From Perlabentimonas sp046542995 (GTDB lineage Bacteria; Bacteroidota; Bacteroidia; Bacteroidales; Tenuifilaceae), in NCBI GenBank assembly GCA_046542995.1, contig JBKHAH010000026.1, positions 1-38,789 of the forward strand: 38,789 nucleotides of DNA. The letters run 5' to 3'. Of this stretch, positions 17,942-25,986 are shown piece after piece (position 1 is the first letter of the stretch; each line of letters opens with the position of its first letter). Below the pieces are notes generated by a model. It saw nothing but the letters and a program-made list of their open reading frames with translations. It searched no databases and was not told where the DNA came from. The position numbers and the translations under genes are program-made.

Positions 17942-18802
17942 CTACTGTTTTAATTTCTCCCAGTGCGGTTCTAATATTTCTCTGATTGTTTCCCCAACTA
18001 AAGAAAACTCAAGTTCCTTATCCTGCCCAATTTTATTTAGAAATGCTTTCCACATTCTTTTACGGTTTGAGTTGCTGAAAAACTCTTCGGTGAAAAGGCT
18101 ATGATTTCCAGTATATGGGGTATTCCGATTGCTAAACGTACTTCTAATCGCCTCATCTAATGTGTTTTCGTCATATTTTTTCCTGGATAGCAACTTATAC
18201 ACATCGTAAAAATCTTTCATTCTGCTGTTGGCGAGTGAAAGTTCAATCATGGCCTGAAATTTTTCTGCAATCTGAGTTTCCATTGAATATGCTTGCAGGA
18301 TAGGCATCGCCAGATCTGAAAGTAATACGGGGTAATTGACCGAGCCATAAGAGATTGGCACAATAACATCACCAAATCCAACATCAACCTGTAATCGTTG
18401 CTTTATGGTATTAAAAGTTGCATCAATAAAAATGCGAATGCCATTGTACTTGTCCTGCTCAGATATTCCTTTAGTATAAATGGTTTTAGAGTTAAAAATT
18501 ACACCATCATTGGGAAAGTTTGTTTTTGCTATTTCTGTAAAGATTGTTTTAATCGTTTGGGTATTGTTGGCAACGGCACTCCCTAACAGATCAATATCAA
18601 GGGTAAAACGAGTTTTACTCCCCTCAAAAGCATACATTAACGCCCCTCCCTTTAGGTAAAAGTTTTTATTGTAAGGTGATATGGAAAGCCTGTAGAGAAG
18701 CCTCTCCTGTAAGTAGCGAATAATAACTAGCTGAAAATTCAAACCCTGTTGTTTGGCCAGATTTAATAGACGAGCTCTTATGGATGCGGAGGTATTCTTC
18801 AT
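17942..18802 (-). CDS. abiEii: AbiEii-type nucleotidyltransferase toxin
   Basis: This 286-residue protein is the toxin of a type IV AbiE toxin-antitoxin system, a DNA polymerase beta-like nucleotidyltransferase. Toxins of this group inactivate tRNAs by adding nucleotides, and the systems cause abortive phage infection. The active-site motif is intact: Gly52-Gly53 in 'KGGALMYAF', then Asp69 and Asp71 in 'RFTLDIDLLG'. The second motif K-D-x-x-D is Lys197, Asp198, Asp201 in 'MKDFYDVYKL'. Its ATG overlaps the abiEi stop by four bases (ATGA), the usual coupled arrangement with the antitoxin first. The toxin looks complete and potentially active. The substrate tRNA cannot be deduced from sequence. 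Confidence 0.9.
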   Translation of the reverse strand: MKNTSASIRARLLNLAKQQGLNFQLVIIRYLQERLLYRLSISPYNKNFYLKGGALMYAFEGSKTRFTLDIDLLGSAVANNTQTIKTIFTEIAKTNFPNDGVIFNSKTIYTKGISEQDKYNGIRIFIDATFNTIKQRLQVDVGFGDVIVPISYGSVNYPVLLSDLAMPILQAYSMETQIAEKFQAMIELSLANSRMKDFYDVYKLLSRKKYDENTLDEAIRSTFSNRNTPYTGNHSLFTEEFFSNSNRKRMWKAFLNKIGQDKELEFSLVGETIREILEPHWEKLKQ

Positions 18803-19374
18803 ACCAACACCTCCATATAATGCATTAAGGTGTTTTCCACCCTGAGTGATTTAGCATACTTAAGCAAAATATCAATATTTTTATCGCTGCGTTTTACATA
18901 GTTTTTCAATACTTCCGTTGCAATATCCTTACCCACTTTATTTCTATATCTAATGGCATCGCACACCGATTTCTCAATTGTGTAAATGGTAATCTCGTCA
19001 TTCCTTACCTTGCCAAGATCATAGTAATTATGGCTCCAATAATAAATCTTTATGGGCGGGAACGGTGGGAGAACAACTTTAGATTTGTTGGGAATAGCCA
19101 TATGATAATTAGAGGGTATGTGCGTAGTTAGTCCGTAGTATTGCCATGCAGAGAAAAGACAAATAACACCATTTGGAACAATTCGGCATACATCAGCCCA
19201 CACATCATCATCTGCAACAAAATCAATGTGCTTATACAGCCCTCTTTTTACCATCGTTACTACACCAGAAGCCACTAATTCGTTAAGCCTATTTCGTTGA
19301 CTACGGCTCTTCAACTGCTTCGATTGCAGGTAGCCCTTTTGGGCGCTAAATACTTTCAATAGATCTCTACTCAT
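18799..19374 (-). CDS. abiEi: AbiEi-type antitoxin / transcriptional repressor
   Basis: This 191-residue protein is the cognate antitoxin of the AbiE pair. The N-terminal 60 residues form a winged-helix-like region ('GYLQSKQLKSRSQRNRLNEL' then 'GLYKHID'), as in AbiEi proteins that repress their own promoter. The middle part carries the family block 'ICLFSAWQYYGLTTHIPSNYHMAIPNKSK', here split as 'ICLFSAWQYYGLT' and 'YHMAIPNKSK'. The C-terminal half includes 'YTIEKSVCDAIRYRNKVG', typical of this family. Sequence directly upstream holds a 9-bp inverted repeat overlapping a -7 element, which fits autoregulation. It overlaps the toxin gene by four bases. Confidence 0.88.
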   Translation of the reverse strand: MSRDLLKVFSAQKGYLQSKQLKSRSQRNRLNELVASGVVTMVKRGLYKHIDFVADDDVWADVCRIVPNGVICLFSAWQYYGLTTHIPSNYHMAIPNKSKVVLPPFPPIKIYYWSHNYYDLGKVRNDEITIYTIEKSVCDAIRYRNKVGKDIATEVLKNYVKRSDKNIDILLKYAKSLRVENTLMHYMEVLV

Positions 19375-19381
19375 AACATCA

Positions 19382-19414
19382 CAAATATACGGTAAATATT
19401 TTATATTACCGTAT
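19382..19414 (-). promoter_or_regulatory. abiE promoter with operator-like palindrome
   Basis: A perfect 9-bp inverted repeat (atacggtaa 19387-19395, ttaccgtat 19406-19414, 10-base spacer) lies just upstream of abiEi. Its left arm overlaps a minus-strand TATATTTG -7 element (19382-19389). AbiEi antitoxins are known to bind inverted repeats in their own promoter, so this is the likely operator. If the -7 element is used, transcription would start within a few bases of the ATG at 19374, giving a nearly leaderless mRNA. No -33 element is evident. Confidence 0.65.
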
Positions 19415-19783
19415 TATATTGCATTATTCTATTGGTTGGAACATTCTATGGGTTTCATTTTCAGAGCACTTTTGACATCCAAGTTCATCTCAAACTTATT
19501 CCTTAATCATAAATCTGGACAAACAAAAGAAGAACATACCACAAACGTGAACCGTACAAGATTTTTTTGCTTAATTCAATAACTGCATTTTCTCGACTAA
19601 ACAGATGTTTCCGGTAAACAGGGCATTAAAGAATTACTTGTTAAACATGCTGATTTTGTATTCATAAAGACCCATTATTCCAACAATTTCTGAATAGACT
19701 AAATCAATCCCTCTGAAAGAATTGTTTAGCATGGAAATTATGCATAACTTGCTATTGGCGTTTCATTAAATAATCTATTCATA
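19415..19783. other. Mostly non-coding stretch with a possible coding remnant
   Basis: No intact gene. A 30-codon plus-strand frame at 19601-19693, bounded by stops and without a start codon, reads 'TDVSGKQGIKELLVKHADF' and on. It is vaguely like the C-terminal 'SD(I/V)xGKxG' block of IS110-family transposases, but this is too short to assign. Confidence 0.25.
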
Positions 19784-20013
19784 ATGGCAAAGAAATCTGA
19801 AGAGCAACCAAAGATGACTCCGCAGGAAGAGCAGGAGATACGAAAGAAACTAGTGCGCATTTGCAAAGGCGTTTAAGCAACGCAGGTTGAAGGAAGAGTA
19901 ACCAGAAGAAAAGCAAGACAGCACAGAAGAAGGTGAAGGGGATACAGGAGCAGCCGATGACATCGGAGGAGTTATTGAGCAGTCACGGAGGTCTCGCCAA
20001 CAATGAGAGATGA
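19784..20013 (+). pseudogene. Decayed, frameshifted small gene
   Basis: An ATG at 19784 opens a 30-codon frame ('MAKKSEEQPKMTPQEEQEIR...') that stops at 19876. Reading continues in two other frames: 'AFAKAFKQRRLKEE' up to a stop at 19899-19901, then either 'PEEKQDSTEEGEGDTGAADD' on to 20004 or 'QEQPMTSEELLSSHGGLANN' on to 20013. The purine-rich, relatively GC-rich sequence and charged helical composition contrast with flanking DNA. Together this looks like a small gene broken by one or two frameshifts, possibly from a mobile element accessory region. No family is recognised. Confidence 0.35.
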
Positions 20014-20210
20014 AGAAAAGGTAAATTTTTGGGAAAGCGCAAAGGAAAGGTGCTAATGAATAGTGTCCTTGCATAGGGTAAATGTAATTAGCCTAGTGTG
20101 AGATGAAATAGACATAACCGATTGTTTATCTGGACACTAAGTGTACAAGAAGCAAAAACCTTCATCAACACTGCACAATATGTGTTATATTGGTCAAATT
20201 GTGTATCCAA
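20014..20210. other. Non-coding stretch before the tRNA terminator
   Basis: No coding frame, repeat or RNA gene is visible between the decayed gene and the tRNA-Val terminator. Confidence 0.4.
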
Positions 20211-20246
20211 CAAAAAAACCACCTACAACAAAAACGCTGTAAGTGG
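20211..20246 (-). terminator. Intrinsic terminator of tRNA-Val
   Basis: On the minus strand an 11-bp stem with two G-T wobbles (ccacttacagc / gttgtaggtgg, 20246-20236 and 20229-20219) with a six-base loop is followed by seven T. It lies 14 bases past the mature 3' end of the tRNA. Confidence 0.85.
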
Positions 20247-20259
20247 TTGATTTTTAGTG

Positions 20260-20334
20260 TGGGAGTTACTGGATTCGAACCAGTGACCCCCTGCTTGTAA
20301 GGCAGGTGCTCTGAACCAGCTGAGCTAAACTCCC
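20260..20334 (-). tRNA. tRNA-Val (anticodon TAC)
   Basis: The 75-base cloverleaf is read on the minus strand. The 7-bp acceptor stem is GGGAGTT/AACTCCC, with discriminator base A as expected for valine. The D arm is GCTC...GAGC, the anticodon arm is CCTGC-CTTACAA-GCAGG, and the T arm is ACTGG-TTCGAAT-CCAGT. The anticodon TAC reads GUA and, with wobble, other valine codons. CCA is not encoded. It is a single tRNA with its own terminator. Its 3' end faces the AbiE-containing accessory stretch, the side on which tRNA-targeting integrases usually insert elements. Confidence 0.97.
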
Positions 20335-20426
20335 AATAAAATTATGTGCATTGTGCTTTTCCTTAAAAGCGATGCAAATGTAAGAGCATTTTTTTACTTC
20401 ACAAAATTTTTTTCTCTATTTTTGAA

Positions 20427-21722
20427 TTAAATCAGCGCATCTGCAACAACAAAGGTGCTTCCTCCTATGAAAATCAAATCGTTGCTACCTGCATTTTTTT
20501 TTGCTTCCCCTATTGCTCCTTTCACCGTTTTATACATGCCCCCCTTTAGCCCAAAAGGCTTTGCCTTTGCTGCTAATATCTCTGCATCAAGCGCTCGGGG
20601 TATCGATGCTCGTGTAAAATAGTACGTTGCCTCCCTGGGCAGCAACTCTAATATTCCCTCCACATTCTTATCTCCAACCATACCAATTATCATGTGTAGA
20701 TGCTTATGAGGTGTTTTTTGTATCTGACCTACCAGCTGCTTTACCCCCTCAGTATTATGCCCCGTATCGCAAATTATTAAGGGAGAGTGCCCAATAGTAT
20801 GCCACCGCCCCAAAATACCAGTATTCTTTGTTACGGTTGCCAGGCCTTGCTTTATGCTATCATCACCAATGCTAAACTTCCCCTGCTTATTAATAATATC
20901 AAGGGTTGCTATAGCGCCTATAAGATTATGTAGTTGATATTCACCCGCTAAGTCTAACCTCAGCGAATCAAAATATGGCTTACCATTTATCTCAATGTCG
21001 TACTCCTTAAACAGAAGCTGGTCTGTAGTACGCTCAGTTCCGCTAAAAATTTCATCGGCAAAAATTATACTCGATTTCTCTTCAGTAGCCCTTTTTTTAA
21101 ATATATGTTTTATCTCAGGCTGAGCTTGACTAATAACAACGGGCGTATTGGGCTTTATTATGCCTGCTTTTTCATACGCTATCTTATCTATTGTATCACC
21201 CAATAAATCTGTATGGTCAAGCCCAATATTTGTTATTACTGATATTTCAGGATGAATAATATTTGTTGAATCGAGCCTTCCTCCCAGCCCAACCTCAACA
21301 ACAGCAATATCAACTTTCTCCTGAGCAAAAAATTGAAAAGCCATGGCAACGGTCATCTCAAAAAACGATGGTTTTACCTCCTCAAACTTCTGTTTATGTA
21401 CCTTCACAAAATCCATTACAAACTCTTCAGGTACCATCTTGCCATTAACTCTTATCCTCTCTCTAAAATCTTTTAGATGAGGTGAAGTGTAGAGCCCTAC
21501 TCTATATCCTGCTTCTTTAAGAACTGAGGCGAGCATATGCGATACGCTCCCCTTCCCATTGGTCCCAGCCACATGAACGGTTGGATACTGCCTATGCGGA
21601 TGTCCAAAATACTCATCTAGGGCAAGGGTGATTCCTAAATCTGCCTTATAGGCAGCCTTGCCAACCCTCTGATACATTGGGAGCTGCGAATATAAATAAT
21701 CTAGCGTCTGCTGGTAGTTCAT
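20427..21722 (-). CDS. folC: Folylpolyglutamate synthase / dihydrofolate synthase
   Basis: FolC adds L-glutamate to dihydropteroate and extends polyglutamate tails on folates, using ATP. The 431-residue length fits the bifunctional bacterial enzyme. The Mur-ligase-type P-loop is 'VAGTNGKGSVSHML' (51-64), followed by 'YTSPHLKDFRERI', the Mg-binding 'VEVGLGGRLDSTN' (about 142-154), the 'ITNIGLDHTDLLG' block and the C-terminal domain switch 'GRWHTIGHSPLIICDTGHNTEG'. All expected motifs are present in order. It is a lone minus-strand gene, divergent from the PIN-PhoH gene across about 290 bases and 92 bases from the tRNA-Val gene. Confidence 0.95.
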   Translation of the reverse strand: MNYQQTLDYLYSQLPMYQRVGKAAYKADLGITLALDEYFGHPHRQYPTVHVAGTNGKGSVSHMLASVLKEAGYRVGLYTSPHLKDFRERIRVNGKMVPEEFVMDFVKVHKQKFEEVKPSFFEMTVAMAFQFFAQEKVDIAVVEVGLGGRLDSTNIIHPEISVITNIGLDHTDLLGDTIDKIAYEKAGIIKPNTPVVISQAQPEIKHIFKKRATEEKSSIIFADEIFSGTERTTDQLLFKEYDIEINGKPYFDSLRLDLAGEYQLHNLIGAIATLDIINKQGKFSIGDDSIKQGLATVTKNTGILGRWHTIGHSPLIICDTGHNTEGVKQLVGQIQKTPHKHLHMIIGMVGDKNVEGILELLPREATYYFTRASIPRALDAEILAAKAKPFGLKGGMYKTVKGAIGEAKKNAGSNDLIFIGGSTFVVADALI

Positions 21723-22021
21723 TTTAAAAAATCTGAAAAATTGGGTGCAATTATAGTGATTTTTTTAGGGTTTACTGCTTTTTTTCAACTAATCTAATAA
21801 AGTTCATGGCTCAAAGATTAACAGCCTTAACAATTAAAGGTTAAAATCTTTCAACATTCAAACATAACGATATGTTATCTTAAAATGCATATTATCATAT
21901 GAGTAAACCTTAAAATCAACAGAAATAGCCACTATTAACAAATATTTAACCTAGCAAAGCTCCTATCAACACCTAATTATTTGTATATTTAACGTTATTG
22001 TTTATTTAAAATTTGATTTTT

Positions 22022-23347
22022 ATGGCAACTAAAAAGAGAAAGGTTTTTGTTCTGGATACCAACGTTTTGCTACACGATTATACCTGTATTTACAATTTTG
22101 AGGAGAATGATATTGTAATTCCCATTATTGCTCTTGAAGAGCTCGACAGGTTTAAGAAAGGGAATGAGATGATTAACTTCCACGCTCGGGAGTTTACACG
22201 TGAACTTGATAAGATTGCAGGCGATAAACTTTTTAACGGAGGCATCTCCCTGGGAAAAGGGCATGGTAAGATGAGGATTGAAACGGGCAAACCATTCTCG
22301 CCCGATATGGAAGAGTCTTTTGCCGAAAAGAATGCAGACCACAGAATACTGGCTATAGCAAATCACCTGCAAAGGGAGAACCCTGAACAATTGGTTATTC
22401 TTGTAACAAAAGACATAAACCTCAGAATGAAGGCCAAGTCCCTGAAATTGGTCGCTCAGGATTATCTTTCGGACAAGATAAAAGACCTAGACACCCTGAA
22501 GAGAGAGATTGAAACCCTAGATAATATTACCGATAGCGCAGTACAAAAAATTTACAATAATTATGATGGCGTTGACCCTGCTGAACTCAATGTATCACCC
22601 TACCCAAACCAGTATTTTATCTTAAAAAGCCCTAAGTCAAGCGCATTGGGTCATTACAATCCATCAACAAAAACTATTGGCAGAGTTGAGAAGACAAGAG
22701 CCTATGGCATTGACCCAAGAAATTCCGAACAGACCTTCTCGCTTGATGCACTTTTAAGACCTGAGATACAATTGGTAAGTCTTACTGGAAAAGCTGGTAC
22801 CGGTAAAACTTTACTGGCACTTGCCGCAGCGCTGCAGCAGGAGAACGATTTTAACCAGATTTTACTTGCTCGTCCTATTGTTCCTTTGGCAAACCGTGAT
22901 ATTGGATTCCTCCCTGGTGATGTTAACGAAAAAATAGGCCCTTACATGCAGCCCCTTTTCGATAACCTAACCGTTATAAAAAATAAGTTTAAATCAACCA
23001 GCAAGGAGTATCAGCATATTGAGGAGCTGCAGCGAACAGAAAAACTCGTAATTACCCCACTGGCATACATTAGGGGTCGCAGCCTCTCCAACGTCTTCTT
23101 TATTGTTGATGAAGCGCAGAACCTTACGCCCCACGAAGTAAAAACAATAATTACAAGGGCAGGCGAAGGCACAAAATTTATCTTTACTGGTGATATTCAG
23201 CAAATTGACCATCCATACCTTGATATGAAGTCAAACGGACTAACATACCTCTCCGATAAGATGCATGGTCAGGATATTTTTGCTCATATCAATCTGGTAA
23301 AGGGCGAACGAAGCTACCTGGCCGATTTAGCAAGCACTCTACTATAG
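22022..23347 (+). CDS. PIN domain-PhoH ATPase fusion (PhoH2 type)
   Basis: The 441-residue protein joins an N-terminal PIN ribonuclease domain (about 8-140) to a C-terminal PhoH ATPase/helicase domain (about 235-440). The PIN acidic residues are in 'VLDTNVLLHD' (Asp12), 'LEELDRFKKG' and 'LVTKDINLRMKA'. The ATPase has Walker A 'GKAGTGKT' and Walker B 'FFIVDEAQNLTPHEV', then 'FIFTGDIQQID'. PhoH2 proteins studied in mycobacteria unwind and cut RNA. The longer frame adds three codons (from 22013); I start at 'MATKKRK'. It lies 39 bases before sixA and may be read through into the polyphosphate genes. It is the second PhoH paralogue in the window and clearly distinct from the first. Confidence 0.94.
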   Translation: MATKKRKVFVLDTNVLLHDYTCIYNFEENDIVIPIIALEELDRFKKGNEMINFHAREFTRELDKIAGDKLFNGGISLGKGHGKMRIETGKPFSPDMEESFAEKNADHRILAIANHLQRENPEQLVILVTKDINLRMKAKSLKLVAQDYLSDKIKDLDTLKREIETLDNITDSAVQKIYNNYDGVDPAELNVSPYPNQYFILKSPKSSALGHYNPSTKTIGRVEKTRAYGIDPRNSEQTFSLDALLRPEIQLVSLTGKAGTGKTLLALAAALQQENDFNQILLARPIVPLANRDIGFLPGDVNEKIGPYMQPLFDNLTVIKNKFKSTSKEYQHIEELQRTEKLVITPLAYIRGRSLSNVFFIVDEAQNLTPHEVKTIITRAGEGTKFIFTGDIQQIDHPYLDMKSNGLTYLSDKMHGQDIFAHINLVKGERSYLADLASTLL

Positions 23348-23386
23348 GTCTGTTTTTAATTTATTAATTGATTTTATCTTGAATTT

Positions 23387-23890
23387 ATGGGAGGTACCAG
23401 AACGCTTTTTATTCTCCGCCACGCCAAATCATCATGGGATGATGCCAGTAAGACTGATTTCGATAGGCCATTGAATAACCGTGGAGTTAAGGATGCAGAT
23501 ATTATGGCAACAGCACTTGCAGACAAGCTGATAAATATCGATTTAATTCTATCAAGCACAGCAAATAGAGCCGCAAGCACAGCACGAATATTTGCTCATG
23601 CATTAAATCTCCCAGAGGGCAAACTTAAGTTTGATGACAGCATATACTCTGCCCACGAGGGCGATATTGAAAATATTGTACATGATTTACCCGACGAGCT
23701 AACACAGGTAATGATAGTTGGACACAACCCCACCCTTACCTACTATGCAAATCATTACTATCCAGAGCATATTAGCAATCTTCCAACATCGGGGATTGTT
23801 AAGCTAGAGTTTAATGCCAATAGCTGGAAGGAAATATCTAAAAAGAATCGCGCTTCATGTTTTTTTGACTATCCCAAAAATCACAAGTAA
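23387..23890 (+). CDS. SixA-type phosphohistidine phosphatase
   Basis: This 167-residue protein is a small histidine-phosphatase-superfamily member. The phospho-acceptor is His12 in 'LFILRHAKSSWDDA', with Arg11 and the SixA-specific Lys14-Ser15-Ser16-Trp17, and the second catalytic histidine is His113 in 'VMIVGHNPTLTYY'. E. coli SixA removes phosphate from histidine in a phosphotransfer protein, now linked to the nitrogen PTS, but the Bacteroidota substrate is not known. No PTS or phosphorelay protein is encoded nearby. It is followed by ppk1 after 14 bases, so the two are surely one operon; whether that reflects a shared phosphate role is inference. Confidence 0.92.
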   Translation: MGGTRTLFILRHAKSSWDDASKTDFDRPLNNRGVKDADIMATALADKLINIDLILSSTANRAASTARIFAHALNLPEGKLKFDDSIYSAHEGDIENIVHDLPDELTQVMIVGHNPTLTYYANHYYPEHISNLPTSGIVKLEFNANSWKEISKKNRASCFFDYPKNHK

Positions 23891-23904
23891 ACCCAAATAC
23901 AATC

Positions 23905-25986
23905 ATGGGTAAAAAAAAGGATTATATAAACAGAGAATTAAGCTGGTTATCCTTTAACGAAAGGGTCCTGCAGGAGGCTGCCAGCAAAAACGTACCCCTG
24001 ATTGAACGATTAAAGTTTCTAGGGATTTTTAGCAACAACCTCGACGAGTTTTTTAGGGTAAGAGTAGCAACCCAACTCAGGTTAATGCAACTTGGTAAAG
24101 ACATTAAGGAATATGTTCCTGATAAACCCAAGAAGGTAGTACAAAAAATAAAAGGTATAGTACAGGATTTTCAACTAAGATTCGATTCCATCTTCTCTGA
24201 AATTGTTCAAGAGCTAAAAAAAGTGAGAATTAACATAATTAACGAGCAGGAACTAAATGATACCCATGCAGAGTACGTTAATCAACTATTTAAAAACAAA
24301 ATCTCACCAGCCATTGCTCCAATACTTATTAGTAGAATCGACTCGTTTCCGGAGTTGAAAGACAGGAGCATTTACCTTGCTGTAAAACTTTACAAATCAG
24401 AATCACCTGATGATTGTGAGTATGCGTTAATAGAAATACCAACGGCAGAGTTCACCCGATTTATTCATCTTCCCGATATCAATGGTGAGAAGTACATCAT
24501 TCTACTTGATGATGTAATAAGATTCTGCCTTAACCAGATTTTCTCTATCCTCACCTATAACACTTACGAAGCTTACACCATAAAAATTACGCGCGATGCA
24601 GAGCTCGATGTTGATAATGATATCTCCGAAAGCCTGCTCGAGAAGATTTCCAAAGGAATACAGAATCGATCGAAAGGTCAGCCAGTTAGGTTCGTTTACG
24701 ATTCAACCATCGCGCCAGACATGCTCCTGTTTATAATTGAAAGAATGGGGCTGGATGAGAACGATAACCTTCTGGCAGGTGCCAGATACCATAATTTCAG
24801 AGACTTTATATGCTTCCCAAAAATTGGTGATAAAAAGTTGATAAAAGACCCCTTGCCCCCAATACCTATACCAAGGTTAGAGAAGGCCCAAAGCATCATT
24901 GAAGAGATGGGTAAGAAAGATTTTGCCTTACACTATCCATACCATAGCTTCCTTTACTACATTCAAATGTTAAGGGAAGCAGCCATTGACCCTCAGGTGC
25001 AAAGCATTAAGATAACTCTTTATCGGGTTGCCGCCGAGTCGAAGGTTGTTAGAGCCCTTATAAACGCAGCGCAGAATGGCAAATCGGTAACGGTTATTAT
25101 TGAACTTTTAGCCCGCTTCGATGAGGGAGCCAACATATACTGGAGCAGACGAATGGAGGAAGCGGGCATAAACGTAATATTTGGGATATACGGACTGAAA
25201 GTGCATAGCAAAAAAACGCTTATCACACGCGAGGAAAATGGAAAACTGGTGAACTACGCCACCCTGAGCACAGGAAATTTCCATGAAGGCAATGCAAACC
25301 TCTACACTGATTTTAACATCTTTACTGCCGACAAACGGATAACCAACGAGGTGGATAAAGTATTCTCCTTTTTAGAGTATAATTACAAAACATTCAATTA
25401 CAGGCATCTCCTAGTAGCGCCAGTAAATATGAGACGGAAACTCTACTCCATGATTGACACTGAGATTGCCAATGCCCAGAAAGGGCAACCTGCATATATT
25501 CACTGTAAAATTAACAACATTGTTGACCTGGATGTGATTCGTAAACTATATCAGGCAAGCAATGCTGGTGTTAAAATTAGGCTTATGGTTAGGGGTATCT
25601 GCTCATTGGTTCCTGATGTGGAGGGACAGAGCGAAAATATTGAGGTTGTAAGTATTGTAGATAGGTATCTGGAGCATTCGAGACTCTTCATATTTTGCAA
25701 TAACAAGCAACCCAAATATTACATCTCCTCAGCTGATTGGATGACCCGCAACCTTGATTACAGGGTAGAAGTTGCCATACCAGTTTACGATCCCGATATA
25801 CAGGCTGAAATCAACCATATATTTCAAGCAGGCTTTAAGGATAATGTAAAAGCTAGAATTGTTGATGAAAAGCAGAGAAATATCTATAGAACCGAAAGTA
25901 ACCAAAAGCCTTACAGGTCGCAAATAGAACTTTACAAGCATTACGAGCGCCAATATAAAATTCTGAAAGAAATTGAAACTACTTAA
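23905..25986 (+). CDS. ppk1: Polyphosphate kinase 1
   Basis: PPK1 polymerises the terminal phosphate of ATP into inorganic polyphosphate, reversibly, at the membrane. The 693-residue protein has the four domains in order. The N-terminal helical domain begins with 'YINRELSWLSFNERVLQEA'. Two phospholipase-D-like C-terminal domains carry the catalytic residues: His434 in 'LKVHSKKTL', corresponding to the autophosphorylated E. coli His435, and His591 in 'DRYLEHSRLFIF', corresponding to E. coli His592. 'LSTGNFHEGNANLYTD' (454-469) is also conserved. The gene sits between sixA (14 bases) and ppx (14-base overlap), forming a make-and-degrade polyphosphate unit. Confidence 0.97.
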   Translation: MGKKKDYINRELSWLSFNERVLQEAASKNVPLIERLKFLGIFSNNLDEFFRVRVATQLRLMQLGKDIKEYVPDKPKKVVQKIKGIVQDFQLRFDSIFSEIVQELKKVRINIINEQELNDTHAEYVNQLFKNKISPAIAPILISRIDSFPELKDRSIYLAVKLYKSESPDDCEYALIEIPTAEFTRFIHLPDINGEKYIILLDDVIRFCLNQIFSILTYNTYEAYTIKITRDAELDVDNDISESLLEKISKGIQNRSKGQPVRFVYDSTIAPDMLLFIIERMGLDENDNLLAGARYHNFRDFICFPKIGDKKLIKDPLPPIPIPRLEKAQSIIEEMGKKDFALHYPYHSFLYYIQMLREAAIDPQVQSIKITLYRVAAESKVVRALINAAQNGKSVTVIIELLARFDEGANIYWSRRMEEAGINVIFGIYGLKVHSKKTLITREENGKLVNYATLSTGNFHEGNANLYTDFNIFTADKRITNEVDKVFSFLEYNYKTFNYRHLLVAPVNMRRKLYSMIDTEIANAQKGQPAYIHCKINNIVDLDVIRKLYQASNAGVKIRLMVRGICSLVPDVEGQSENIEVVSIVDRYLEHSRLFIFCNNKQPKYYISSADWMTRNLDYRVEVAIPVYDPDIQAEINHIFQAGFKDNVKARIVDEKQRNIYRTESNQKPYRSQIELYKHYERQYKILKEIETT

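Noticed and set aside
19601..19693. IS110 transposase remnant
   Set aside because: Only a weak likeness over a dozen residues in a 30-codon frame without a start; not enough for a mobile element call.
19850..20074. 74-codon minus-strand frame in the tRNA-side spacer
   Set aside because: Cysteine- and serine-rich composition with no domain; it runs opposite to the better-supported decayed plus-strand gene.
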